Positions 1-10,300 of a stretch of DNA of 59,970 nt are shown piece after piece; position 1 is the first letter of the stretch; each line of letters begins with the position of its first letter. The notes beneath the pieces were generated by a model. That model ran no database searches. It was not told the origin of the DNA and saw only the letters and a list, made by a program, of their open reading frames with translations. The stretch lies in IMG/VR virus record IMGVR_UViG_3300044953_000493, positions 1 through 59,970 of that record, one strand, 5' to 3'. This DNA comes from a virus. Both the position numbers and the translations under genes were made by a program.

Positions 1-130
1 TTGCAGTTTGAACATCTTTAAATCCAAGTCCATGAATAGTTCCTTTTGGGTTTTCATCAGTGTATAAATCAGAGTGTTTTTTAGATCTTGCTGGTTGTCC
101 AGGTTTTCTTGGAATTCTTGGGTTATTCAT
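1..130 (-). CDS. Small conserved cyanophage protein, partial at window edge
   Basis: Only the first 43 codons are visible; the gene runs off the left edge. It contains KHSDLYTDENPKGTIHGLGF, a string I recognise from short proteins that recur in T4-like cyanophages (from memory, the DUF5872 type). The visible part is rich in Lys, Arg and Pro and has no membrane segment. Its ATG (128-130) overlaps the TGA of the preceding 51-aa gene as ATGA, which suggests translational coupling. It lies directly downstream of the small terminase gene. Function unknown. Confidence 0.75.
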   Translation of the reverse strand, partial: MNNPRIPRKPGQPARSKKHSDLYTDENPKGTIHGLGFKDVQTA

Positions 131-282
131 TCAACTGATTTGGATTTAGTTTCTTCACCTCTTGCTCTTTTTTTTCTTCCTGCACAATGAGCACGTTGAG
201 AAAATCCTTTTGGATTGGAGCAATCAATACTCTTTTTATATTTATTAGTCCACTCTTCTCTAAACTGTTTAAAAGTTTTCAT
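127..282 (-). CDS. 51-aa conserved cyanophage protein
   Basis: A 51-aa basic protein starting MKTFKQFREEW and containing SIDCSNPKGFSQRAHCAGRK, with two Cys and a Lys/Arg-rich tail. Both strings recall small proteins seen repeatedly in cyanomyoviruses. The reading frame is open further upstream, but ATG at 282 is preferred because it gives the conserved MKxFxQF N-terminus and only a short overlap with gp16, whose stop is at 269. The start resembles the T4 capsid targeting peptide (MKTYQEF), but this is only suggestive. Function unknown. Confidence 0.7.
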   Translation of the reverse strand: MKTFKQFREEWTNKYKKSIDCSNPKGFSQRAHCAGRKKRARGEETKSKSVE

Positions 283-697
283 TTTTAGATTGTTGTTTAA
301 GTATTTTAGATAGTTGTGCTGTTGAACCAACAAAAAGTGCATTGGTTACATTTGTTGGTCCTTTTGATTTTCCTTCATCAATATCCTTCAGTTTCTTTTG
401 AAGTTCCATTAGTTTATCAGTTGCATCTGCAACATTTTTAATTAATTGTCCAGCAACTTCATATGCTCTTGGCATTTCACTTTCTTGAGCAAGTTCAAGA
501 ATACCATTGATTGCCTCTTGACCTTTTTCAATTAGAGAATATAAGTTCCCTCTTGTGTACTCATAATCTTTTTTGATATCATCAACGGAGGATGATATTT
601 TTTCAATTTTTTTTTCATTAGTTTCAACTTGTTTAGATACTATCTCACTAGTGATTTCGAAGGTATTATCTAAACTTTCAAATTTTTTTTTTGCCAT
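269..697 (-). CDS. 16: Terminase small subunit, T4 gp16-like
   Basis: A 142-aa protein, close to the T4 gp16 length of 164 aa. The central region matches gp16 in pattern: the YEYTRGNLYSLIEKGQEAI helix, then SEMPRAYEVAGQLIKNVADA, and the C-terminal sequence NVTNALFVGSTAQL (T4 has NIQNATVFVGSPTDL). The family binds concatemeric DNA and stimulates the large terminase gp17 during packaging. The ATG at 695-697 was chosen over the upstream in-frame ATG because it removes the overlap with gp15, which ends at 702. A long Lys/Glu coiled-coil segment occupies the N-terminal third. gp17 should follow outside the window. Confidence 0.88.
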   Translation of the reverse strand: MAKKKFESLDNTFEITSEIVSKQVETNEKKIEKISSSVDDIKKDYEYTRGNLYSLIEKGQEAINGILELAQESEMPRAYEVAGQLIKNVADATDKLMELQKKLKDIDEGKSKGPTNVTNALFVGSTAQLSKILKQQSKNENF

Positions 698-701
698 TTT
701 T

Positions 702-1703
702 TCATTGTATAAAACCACTAAATCCAAAATTGTCACCTTCTTCTATTAATAAGTTATCTGATTGCGTAATTGATTTTACTTTTTCTCCTCTCAAGTGTGT
801 TGTAATTTGTGTATCATCTTTTCCTCTTTCTACTGTTAAGACATTACCATTTTTAGATTTTACATATACTTCTTCACCTTCAATTTCCAAGTATGTATTT
901 ACAGCAATTCCATTTGCATTTTCAACATTTATTATTATATCAGTAATTGATACATCTTTTGAGACTGTTGTAAGAACATTACCAGTATAATTTTTTATAG
1001 CTCTTGGAGTTGCAGTATAAACAACCTCTCTTTTTGTATTTGTAATGTCTGTACCTGTAAGGTAGCTGATTTTTGATGTTTTGATGATATCTTTTGTTGC
1101 ACTTAAAACTGGTCCGAACAGATATGTTTTTGCAGTAAATCTTAATGTATATAAAAGAACTCTTCTTGTGGAAAAGTCACCTTCATAGTCATCTTGCATT
1201 GTAATATTTTCTAGAACAATAGGTATATCTTTTTTTTCCTCAATAGAATCAACTAAAGAAACTGTTAGATTATATGATGGTTGAAAATAAGGTAAAATTT
1301 GCTCTACAATCTGCAAAACATCATCATTTAATTTTGACATCACAGACAATTCAAATTGCATATTATATGGTACTGGCATATACATTTTTTTTGTCTCAGT
1401 TCCAGTATTTGAATCCTTTGCAATAAATGTTTGAGTTGTAGTTAACTTTCGAGATGAGTCGTAGGTTAGACCAGTAAATTCAAAAGACATTCTAGGCAGG
1501 GTAATTGCTATTGACTTATCTAAATCAGGAGATTGTTGCAATCTTGCTAGAAATTTTTCAGTTGGTCCATATCCAAGAGGAACTTTTATAGTGCTTATTA
1601 CATCACCTGAAGAATTTGTATGTTTAATTGAAATATTATTAAACAGAGTTCCAAAAGATATAATTGTTTTTCTTAAAATTTCGTTGTAAAAATATTCAAA
1701 CAT
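702..1703 (-). CDS. 15: Tail sheath stabiliser and completion protein, gp15-like
   Basis: 333 aa. The N-terminal FEYFYNEILRKTIISFGTLF and the central LNDDVLQIVEQILPYFQPSY are close to T4 gp15 (MFGYFYN and YEDDMFQIVEQILPYFQPHF). gp15 caps the contractile tail and joins it to the neck. The protein is about 60 residues longer than T4 gp15 (272 aa). The extra C-terminal part (about residues 245-315) reads like a beta module (IINVENANGI, EIEGEEVYV, LTVERGKDDT) that also occurs in the large baseplate proteins of this window. It sits between gp14 and gp16, as expected. The last residues are FGFSGFIQ. Confidence 0.92.
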   Translation of the reverse strand: MFEYFYNEILRKTIISFGTLFNNISIKHTNSSGDVISTIKVPLGYGPTEKFLARLQQSPDLDKSIAITLPRMSFEFTGLTYDSSRKLTTTQTFIAKDSNTGTETKKMYMPVPYNMQFELSVMSKLNDDVLQIVEQILPYFQPSYNLTVSLVDSIEEKKDIPIVLENITMQDDYEGDFSTRRVLLYTLRFTAKTYLFGPVLSATKDIIKTSKISYLTGTDITNTKREVVYTATPRAIKNYTGNVLTTVSKDVSITDIIINVENANGIAVNTYLEIEGEEVYVKSKNGNVLTVERGKDDTQITTHLRGEKVKSITQSDNLLIEEGDNFGFSGFIQ

Positions 1704-1745
1704 TTTTAGATACCTATTGTAATATTACTTAAACTCAATAAACAT

Positions 1746-1753
1746 TATTTATG
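1746..1753 (-). promoter_or_regulatory. T4-type late promoter, CATAAATA
   Basis: The minus strand reads CATAAATA, 7 of 8 matches to the T4 late consensus TATAAATA. It lies about 43 bases upstream of the gp15 start and overlaps the gp14 stop. Late promoters are read by RNA polymerase carrying gp55-gp33-gp45. Confidence 0.45.
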
Positions 1754-3203
1754 GAATACCGAATGGATTATTTTCACTAAAATCTATGAGTAAATCTGCC
1801 TCTGTTTCAATTGAAGAATTGTCAGCAAATCCGTCGTTGTTTGGATTTGTATCCACGGTTCTTAATTGATAAGATGCACTTGATGCTGCTCCAACAATAT
1901 TTTCTCCAATTGTAAATTGGCCAGAAACATTAGAAACTTCTAAAATATTAGTTGAGGAATTCCAAGTTCTTACTATTGCAGTTGTTCCACTTAATGAACC
2001 GGTAACTGTTTCGTTAAATGTGAAACTTCCAGATGATGACATTGATGGATTACCAATTACTATAGATGGAGCAACACTATATCCTAAACCAGCATTAGTA
2101 ATTCTAATTGCAGTTATAGTTCCTGCCGCACTCACTATTGCAGTTGCTGCTGCAGAAACAGTAGAAACACCAACATTAAATATTTGATTCGTAAATGTCA
2201 CTTTTGGTGTTGTTGAATAACCAGAACCGCCATTTGTCACGGTAACAATACCGACGATATTATTACCTATTGTAGCCACTGCTGCTGCTCCTGATCCTCC
2301 CCCACCAATAAATCTAACTCCAGGATTACTGGTGTATCCTGCACCAGGGTTTATAATTTGAACACTTTGTACTGATCGTGCATTTGAATTTACATTATCT
2401 GTGCATACAACTATTCCACCTATCATAGTTGCGGTAGCAATTCCAGTTATTCCTCCTGCAGGAGCAGATGAGATTCCAACAGTTGGTATTGATGTATACC
2501 CACCACCTCTATTTGAAACCGTAATAAATCTAATACCACCAAAAGTAACTATACCAACAACAGCAGTTGCCGTAATACCAACTCCAACTAAAGTAAGAAT
2601 TTGAGTTTGTTCAATGATAGGATCAATTCCAACGAGTCTATCGTCTATATTTCCTTTTGATTTATCTCCAATTAAAATATTGTCTATTTCATCAACATCT
2701 GTATTAATAACTTCATCTTCATATCTAAATAATTCACATTTTAAAGAATATACATAATTTTTTTGAAGTTGATAAAAAGGTTTTTCGTGCTCTACAAATT
2801 TTATTTCAAATAATCTGTTTCCTAATGGAAAATATATTAAATCACCTTCTTTTGGTCTTGTTGAAAGTTTAATGTTTGGTTTATTTTTAATCAACGGTGA
2901 AATATAAGTTTTAAATCTTTCTTGAGATATAATTAAAACTATTTCTTGAGATGATTGAATTCCAAATTTTGTTAATAATGTGGTATTTTCTGCATATCCC
3001 TCATAGTTTTCTACATACGCTTCTAATGGGTATGCATCAACAAATTCCGATTGAATTACCTCCTTTATAATAGTTTTCTCGGTCATATATTTTCTTGGTA
3101 AGTAATAAACTTCAATACCATACATTCTTAACTGTTCGTTAATTAAGTCTTGTATTAGATTTTGTTCGGTATTAGAACCTTGAAGAAAAAATGGATTTAG
3201 CAT
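1749..3203 (-). CDS. 14: Neck protein gp14 with a Gly-rich repeat insertion
   Basis: 484 aa, against 256 aa for T4 gp14. Residues 20-170 match gp14 in order: EQLRMYGIEVYYLPRKYM, VENYEGYAENTTLLTKFGIQ, RPKEGDLIYFPLGNRLFEI and PFYQLQKNYVYSLKCELFRYEDE. gp13 and gp14 form the neck that closes the filled head and receives the tail. The extra length is a Gly/Ala/Val/Ile-rich stretch (about residues 200-400) with repeated GxGYxxxPxVxF units. The final residues (FSENNPFGIP) resemble the acidic T4 gp14 end. The start overlaps the gp13 stop by one base. Confidence 0.9.
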   Translation of the reverse strand: MLNPFFLQGSNTEQNLIQDLINEQLRMYGIEVYYLPRKYMTEKTIIKEVIQSEFVDAYPLEAYVENYEGYAENTTLLTKFGIQSSQEIVLIISQERFKTYISPLIKNKPNIKLSTRPKEGDLIYFPLGNRLFEIKFVEHEKPFYQLQKNYVYSLKCELFRYEDEVINTDVDEIDNILIGDKSKGNIDDRLVGIDPIIEQTQILTLVGVGITATAVVGIVTFGGIRFITVSNRGGGYTSIPTVGISSAPAGGITGIATATMIGGIVVCTDNVNSNARSVQSVQIINPGAGYTSNPGVRFIGGGGSGAAAVATIGNNIVGIVTVTNGGSGYSTTPKVTFTNQIFNVGVSTVSAAATAIVSAAGTITAIRITNAGLGYSVAPSIVIGNPSMSSSGSFTFNETVTGSLSGTTAIVRTWNSSTNILEVSNVSGQFTIGENIVGAASSASYQLRTVDTNPNNDGFADNSSIETEADLLIDFSENNPFGIP

Positions 3204-4048
3204 TATCCAATCATATCCATAGGAGGAAGTTCATAAGTATTTGTCATTTTTTCTATAATAGTATCTAATTCTTTTTGAGCATCATCGTATATTTGCCTTC
3301 CATTCAATTCTATTCCACCAGGAAGTTTTACTCCTTGAAATTTAATTAAATTTTGTCCCCATTGCCTCTTAATTAACGAAGTTAGATATGGTTTCAAAAA
3401 TGAATCATTCCAAATTCGACTATAATCGTTTGGATCTAAAGTACTAAAACAATCAATAATTAAATAATTTCCAACACCAACAGATCCCCAATCAATATCT
3501 AGATATAATCTATCTTGTCTCTTGTTAAATCTGATTTGTTTTTGAGGATTTAAAAGAAAATCAAGATCTTCAAGATATGTCTTGACCATTGCATAACTCA
3601 ATAATTCAGTTGTTCCCCAATAATAAATATCATTTAAAAATAATTGATATTTAACACTAAACATATTATGAGTAATGGTATTTGAACCATCAAATTTAAA
3701 AATTCTATTTACTCCGATTATATTTGGTGGTACTTGTAAGTAATTACTATTTTCAGTATATGTAAATGTTGTTGCAGTTCCTACAATATTTGTTGTTGCC
3801 GATGTGGTTGCAAGTCCAACTACAGAGTTATTTCCTGTAGCTCTTCCTCTATTAATATCGTTTTGAGTTACCAGATATTTAAAATAAGCCTGATAAACTC
3901 CATCAAAATGACGTTCTTGAAATAATTGTATTGCATCATCAACTAAATCATCAATTTGCTCATCTGCAACATTAATTTCAAGCACTGGCGCACCTAACTT
4001 TCTTTTACAATAATCTATTAATTCTTGTCGATTAGTTGGTTGTGCCAT
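3203..4048 (-). CDS. 13: Neck protein gp13
   Basis: 281 aa, close to T4 gp13 (309 aa). The N-terminus RQELIDYCKRKLGAPVLEIN followed by VADEQIDDLVDDAIQLFQER and HFDG is the conserved gp13 opening, and the C-terminal LNGRQIYDDAQKELDTIIEK also fits. gp13 assembles with gp14 on the DNA-filled head before tail joining. An exact late promoter (4070-4077) lies 22 bases upstream of the ATG, so this gene opens the neck operon 13-14-15-16. Confidence 0.93.
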   Translation of the reverse strand: MAQPTNRQELIDYCKRKLGAPVLEINVADEQIDDLVDDAIQLFQERHFDGVYQAYFKYLVTQNDINRGRATGNNSVVGLATTSATTNIVGTATTFTYTENSNYLQVPPNIIGVNRIFKFDGSNTITHNMFSVKYQLFLNDIYYWGTTELLSYAMVKTYLEDLDFLLNPQKQIRFNKRQDRLYLDIDWGSVGVGNYLIIDCFSTLDPNDYSRIWNDSFLKPYLTSLIKRQWGQNLIKFQGVKLPGGIELNGRQIYDDAQKELDTIIEKMTNTYELPPMDMIG

Positions 4049-4069
4049 TTATTCTCACTACTTTTTAAA

Positions 4070-4077
4070 TATTTATA
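4070..4077 (-). promoter_or_regulatory. T4-type late promoter, exact TATAAATA
   Basis: The minus strand reads TATAAATA, an exact match to the T4 late consensus, 22 bases upstream of the gp13 ATG in the short gap before the 74-aa gene. Confidence 0.75.
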
Positions 4078-4092
4078 GTTATAAACTAATCT

Positions 4093-4317
4093 TTAAGATT
4101 TTTCAATTAAATTACGCAGTAATAATTTAATTTCATCTAAATCATTTTTTATATGAGAAACATCATCTTCAAGATTTTTTATTTTTTCATTTTCATTTGT
4201 TTTTATGTTTCGTCTATTTAAATATTCTTGATACTCTATCATATTTGTATTAATAATTGAATTTGTTTTAGAGTCTCTTAAAAGGTGAGAATGACCTTCA
4301 ACTTTTATATAATTCAT
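4093..4317 (-). CDS. 74-aa conserved small protein with C-terminal coiled coil
   Basis: The protein begins NYIKVEGHSHLLRDSKTNSI and ends in a heptad-like helix (NLEDDVSHIKNDLDEIKLLL). The opening is familiar from small cyanophage proteins beside gp13, but no function is known to me. The ATG follows the stop of the 2492-aa gene at once (4319), so it is in the same transcript. The helix suggests oligomerisation or a partner-binding role. Confidence 0.7.
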   Translation of the reverse strand: MNYIKVEGHSHLLRDSKTNSIINTNMIEYQEYLNRRNIKTNENEKIKNLEDDVSHIKNDLDEIKLLLRNLIEKS

Positions 4318-4318
4318 A

Positions 4319-7300
4319 TTATGCTAATGCAATTACTCTTAAATCCTTAAATCTTGGAACATAAACTTGATTTGTAGATGTCATAATAATTTTAATTCGA
4401 TAAGATCTAAATGCAGGTAATTGATCTGCAGTAAATGTATATTCACTAAATGGGACATCGTTTTGTGAAAATCCAGAAATTGATGTTAATGGAACAAATG
4501 TATCTGGGTGTCCATTGTTGTTTTGAACATCGATTACTTGTCCTCTGCTATTAAGATTTTCATATCCAGGAAATGGAATAAAAATAGGATTAAAGTTTTC
4601 ATTTTCACTGATTGCATAAAATGCACGAATATCAGAATAAAGATTATTATATGCATTGAGTAATATTTTAATCGATGTTCCTGGATTTTCTAAAGTAATT
4701 TCCTTCGAAAGATACTGAAATGCAGTTGGATCATCAAATATACTATTAACTCTTGAATCTTCTGCATAATTTGTAATTAAACTATTAACTCGATTTGAAG
4801 TTAATATTACACTTACTCTTTGAGTATCGATAACTGGACTTAATCTACTATCAATTGTATTTAAAAATACTCTTAAATTCATTGATTTATTGCCTGGAAG
4901 TGTAGAAAGGTATTGAGTTTCATTCACTTTCGATGCGATTATTCTTGGACTATCAAGATAATTTACTTGATTTAATGTAATATTATCAAATCCAGTATCA
5001 ATAAATGGTATTTCATTTCCACTAATACTGGATGCAGTTATTGTTCTAATTTCTGAACTCAGTGATGTTCCAGTTATGGTAACATTTTGTACCATTGGAG
5101 TAATAATTTCAAATGGCATATTTTGTGATGCTTTTACATTATATCCTCCTGCAGATTTTGTCTGATTCAAATAAAGAATGGGATATCCAGATGATGTACT
5201 TCTTGCTGTTCCAGTATTCGATGAAGTATCTAATTTGATTGTATAAGAATCAAATGTAATTGAATTTGCTGTAGTTATATCTGATAAATTATGAGTCTTA
5301 TTTATTCTTCTTAGAGAAACTCCAGCCAATTCATACTTATAAACTGGAGTTCCAGTTACGTAGTTAATTGGATTTGAACCTCTTATAATTTTACCACCAA
5401 TGGAACCAGTAAAAGTTGATGTATATGAAATAATTTCATTTCCAATTAAAATATATCCTACATTTGTTGTTCCTACACCAACATTTTCAAAAATTGAAAA
5501 TGAAGAAGAATCATCAACAAGAATTGCTGATGTGGAATCTGAAGTATAGTCTGATGTTAATTTTGTTGGTTTAACATCGGAAATTGCTCCAGAAATTGAT
5601 ACCAGATTTGTGTTTGAATACATTCCATGATTTTTATGATTTACCACGATACTTAATCCATCACTTACTACATCAATAGTAGAAATTAAAACATTTCCCC
5701 CATAAGCAGAATTTAAAGTTGTCTTAACTCCAGAGTTATTAATGTATTGAACAATTTTACCGGCACCAGTTATAAAATCTCCTTGAACATTATCAAGAAT
5801 TAATTGATCGACTCCTATAATATTACTAACAGAAAATCTTGCATTTTGTCCAATTGTAAGGCTACCAATCGTTGTAATTCCAAGAACATCACCAACTTGA
5901 TATCCAGATCCACCAGAAACAATTGTAACTCCTGTAGATACAACTGAACCATTTGATATTGTTATATTTGCCGTTGCTCCTTTTCCATTTCCGGTTATTG
6001 TGTCTAAATTTACGGAACTGTACGTAGCAGATCCTGATGATGGAGTATAACCAATACCAGCATTAATTATGCTTAATGTACCTGTTGATATTCCTGCACT
6101 TCCAACATAATTACCAGTTGCATTACTTCCTAATTGAAGGATAGTATTTCCAAAAGTTAACCCACTATCTTGTACCGTTGTTCCCAATCCTACTCTAATT
6201 TTTCTTGAATTTAATTTCAAAGAATCTGGAAGTAAAGTTGAGATCTGTTTATTTCCTTCTGTTAATTCTGGACTATAAAATTCTACAGAACCAGATTGAA
6301 TGAAATCAGCTCTATAAAGTGTGAATTTTAAATCTTCCCACTGACTTGATTCCCAAGTAGAAGCATTTTGAGATTTAAATAGAGAACCTAAAGTTGGTTG
6401 ATTTGAAATAAATGTCTGAGTTAAAAGATCATTTTCACCAATTCTACAAATATAAACACTATATTTTGTAGAATTTGATGCAAGACAAACACAATATTCT
6501 TGACCACCCTCAAGATATACTGGTGCCTTAAATACAAATGATGTCGCAACAGATCCATCATTAGATGTAGAAATTTGATTGGGTTCTAATATAATTTCTG
6601 AAAAAGGAAGAATTTTTGTTGTTGGAAACCCTCCCTGCATAGTCCTAATCTGGAAAGTTACAGGAATATCTACATCATCTTTCGAGTTAAAAAATACATC
6701 ACATCTTGTTAGAAATACTCCTGTAGGATCTTCCACTAAAAATGATTGTGCAAGAGGATCATACCAACCAACGATACGCTCTGAAGTATTTCCACCAATT
6801 GTTTGTGTAGAGATTACTTGTGATCCAGTTGTTCTTGAAACTGCTCTATTTTCAAATTCTTGTTTATTTTGAATTCTTGAATTTCTTACAGAAATGATAT
6901 TCTCTTGAACTGTTTCTAAAGTTCCACTTGAAATAAATCCTTCTTCAGCAATTGTTGTTGCTACATTTTGATCATTTGAATCGTTATTAATTATTGTAAA
7001 AACTTTTGATCCAGTTTCAAATTTTGGATGAATATCGATATTTGGGTTTGGTATGTTAAAACTTCCGATCAAAGTTGCAGATGCATCTGAAATTAATCTT
7101 ACATTTGTGATTAATGCCTGAGCACCACTTGTACTTCCCTTAAGAATCATTCCATCTTCAACTCTTCCACTAAATTGTCCTTGAGGTTCATTTGATAGTG
7201 AAAAAGTATCAACATTCAAGATAGTAGAAGTTGATGAGTATGTTCCCTGAAGAATTTGGTTTGTATATGGATTTGAAGAAAATGTAGTAGTTGCTACATC

Positions 7301-10300
7301 ATATGGTCCTTCTTTATGATTTTGTTGGGCAACTCTAAACGTTATTCTAGGCTTTGTATTATCTTCATTTGATCCAAGTCCAGTATTCGTAACTGTTCCA
7401 ACAACAGTCTCTCCAATTTGAAAAACTCCAGAAATCATATTAATCTCTAAAAGTTTTGGAACACAGTATTTTGTTACATTAACTCCATCAAAAAACGCAT
7501 ATAATTGAGTAAATGGTTTAAGTTTTTTGCATAAAAATTGTATATTTCTAGATCTCATAAAAGAAATTAAATTTCTACTTACAACACGATCTCCAACAGA
7601 AGTTCTATCAAATTGTTCAGTAACAATAGTTCTATTTCCAGTTCTAGTTTGTACTCCAGTATCTGTTATTGTTCTTAAAGTCTCTTCAACTATTGTATTT
7701 GTAGTTATTTCAACCCAAGCTGCTGGACCACCAACTCCACCATTTGGCCAACCACCCCTACCAACTGTATTGGATGAACTCTCTGTTCTTGTTCTAGTTC
7801 CTTGTGTAATATCTTGTCCAGTCCAATTTGTTTGCCAAGAATTCCATATTGTTGGTGAAAATCCTGTCTGTGGATCCACATTTAGAGTTCTACTTGCTTT
7901 AGAAAGAGTTTCTGCATAATCTCCTTCAGTATTAATTATTTTTGCTTCGAGTCTTGTAGTGTCTACCCAAGTATCAGATGAGGGAGTAAGTTCTAAAGTT
8001 CCTTGCCAAAAACTAATTAAAAACGGAGTTACACTTTCAGCTCTTGTTGCAAAGGTTTGTTTAAACCACTCTCTTTCTGCATAATCTAAAGTAATAATAT
8101 CTGAAGATTTTCGAATATTGACTCCTTCTGGTGGTGAAAATTGAAGATCGGCAATTGGATCAACATTAATTGCAGGACCTGTAATTAAATCTACAGAATT
8201 TGTATAATGTTGAGGTCTTAATTCTTTGTTTTTTAAATCAATACTGTTTTTGTAAGGAACTGCATCTTCCTGTGCAAGAAGAGAAGTAAAATTGTCTACA
8301 AAAAATCCAGATTTAAATCTATTTAAACCATTCGAATCTGGAACAAAAAGTCCTGCAGTATTTGTTTCTAATAATGAAAGAGAAGTATAATATTCTAATT
8401 TTTTAATACGATCTTCAAGTTGTTTAATATCAACCATTCGATATCTTTTATAATCTAAAAATTCTATAGAAGATTGTGAAACTTTGTATAAATATGGCGG
8501 CAAAAATATAGAAGCAACTTCTATTGCATCATCGACTGATACTGGTTTTTCTGGTCTTTCTGCAGGAGTACCATATTTAACTTGAAATTTACCATCCTTT
8601 GAAAGATAAATTCTATCTATTCTTCCTAAGTAAAAAGAAAATGTCGCAACGATTGATTCATCTGAGGCAAGAATATTTGCTGCAGAATTTCCAGATGAAC
8701 TAAAATTTCTTCCATAAAATTCTAATGGAGATCTAGAGTTTTCAGAAACAGTATATGATGAAGTTCTTGGGCGAATATCAATAATATCTGAATTTGAAAT
8801 AGTGTTTACGTTCTGTATTTCTTTGTCATAATCAAAAGTATCATATGAATTTACTGTTGTAATATCTCCGTCATCTGAAGATTGATAATAACCACTTTGA
8901 AAATAAATCTTTAATTTTTTAGTTGGTTCATCGGAATCTGGTTTTCTAGTTATTGAACCATAATCATAGAATGTTCCTTTTTGTCCGGTAAAAAAAGTAT
9001 AATTAGATGATATATTAAAACTATTAATATTTAATGATATTACGATTGCACTAATATTTGACTCTTGAAATATTAATGTTTCTCCTTCTTTAAATGTATT
9101 TTGATTCTTATATACAAATGAAATTTGAGTGCTTGTTAATTTTTCTGCACAAATTGCAATCGCACCACTTGTTTGCCCTATGATTTTTTCCCCAATAATC
9201 AATTCAGAAGTTGTAGTGGATGGGCTTGTGATTGAAAATAAAGTAGCAGTTGGTGCTGATGGATCTGTTGTATCTAATGATTCATAAATTGAATAAATCT
9301 CAATAATGTCTGGAACATTTAAGCAAATATTTTCATCTTGAACTCTAGTGCCATAGGGGTAATTACCATAAGTTAAACCATCATTGATAGTGGTTCCACC
9401 AATTCCAGAATAATTATATTTTGATTTATTTACAATTACACTACTCACTCTATTTTTAAGTTTTAATTTTGCTTTTGGTTTTATTTTAGTTAATGTTGTA
9501 ATCAGTGTGGCACCAGTATTGTTTGATCCAAGATTATAAATTTGAAGTTGTGTTGATCCACTTGTAAATGAAAATTTATCAGATGTCAAAACTTCTGTAG
9601 ATCCATCGGATCTAATTAAAGAATATCTCTCATCATCAAATGGTAAAAAGGTTTCATTAGACCCAGCAACAGCGACTGTTGAAAGTTGATTATTTAAGAT
9701 ATTAACAGTATAAGATTTTCTAATTGTTAAACTTGCATTTGTCAAGTCTACAGATGATATATTATTTTTTGGTAGTTTTGTGTAAAGCGTATTATCTGTA
9801 GAATTTTCTAAATTTGTGGTTAAAACTTGTAAATCAGTTACTGATAGTGTTGATGTTGGTAATTTTCCTTGAACAACTCCAGTAACAGTAGTAACACCAG
9901 CAATTGTAATTGTAGTTGATCCAACACTAACAACTTTTGCAAAAACTGAATTTGATAATGAAGTATCACTATATGAAATTAAATTATCCTTTTTAACAAT
10001 ATTTTCTGGAAATAATACATTTGGACTTTTAACTATACTGATATCAGAAGATAAAGGTGAAATCGTAGCAATTCCAACAAAAAATTTTGACGATTGAATT
10101 GTATCGGCAGTAAATGTAGATCCAGAACCAATAATACCATAAACAGATTTAACATCAGAAATTCCATATGATGTAATTGCTGTTGCCACTCTTCCATTTG
10201 GAATTCCATTAATTGTAAGTGATTCATTTGTTACAAATTCTCCCGTTTTTTCATAAACTTTTAATAATGAAGAATTTGAAACAGATTCTTTTAAAAAAGC

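Noticed and set aside
691-990. Plus-strand frames opposite the large structural genes (also 2401-2604, 6579-6872, 7527-7919, 15694-15984, 20310-20567, 26482-26745)
   Set aside because: They mirror strongly coding minus-strand genes, have odd composition and no ribosome sites; shadows of codon bias.
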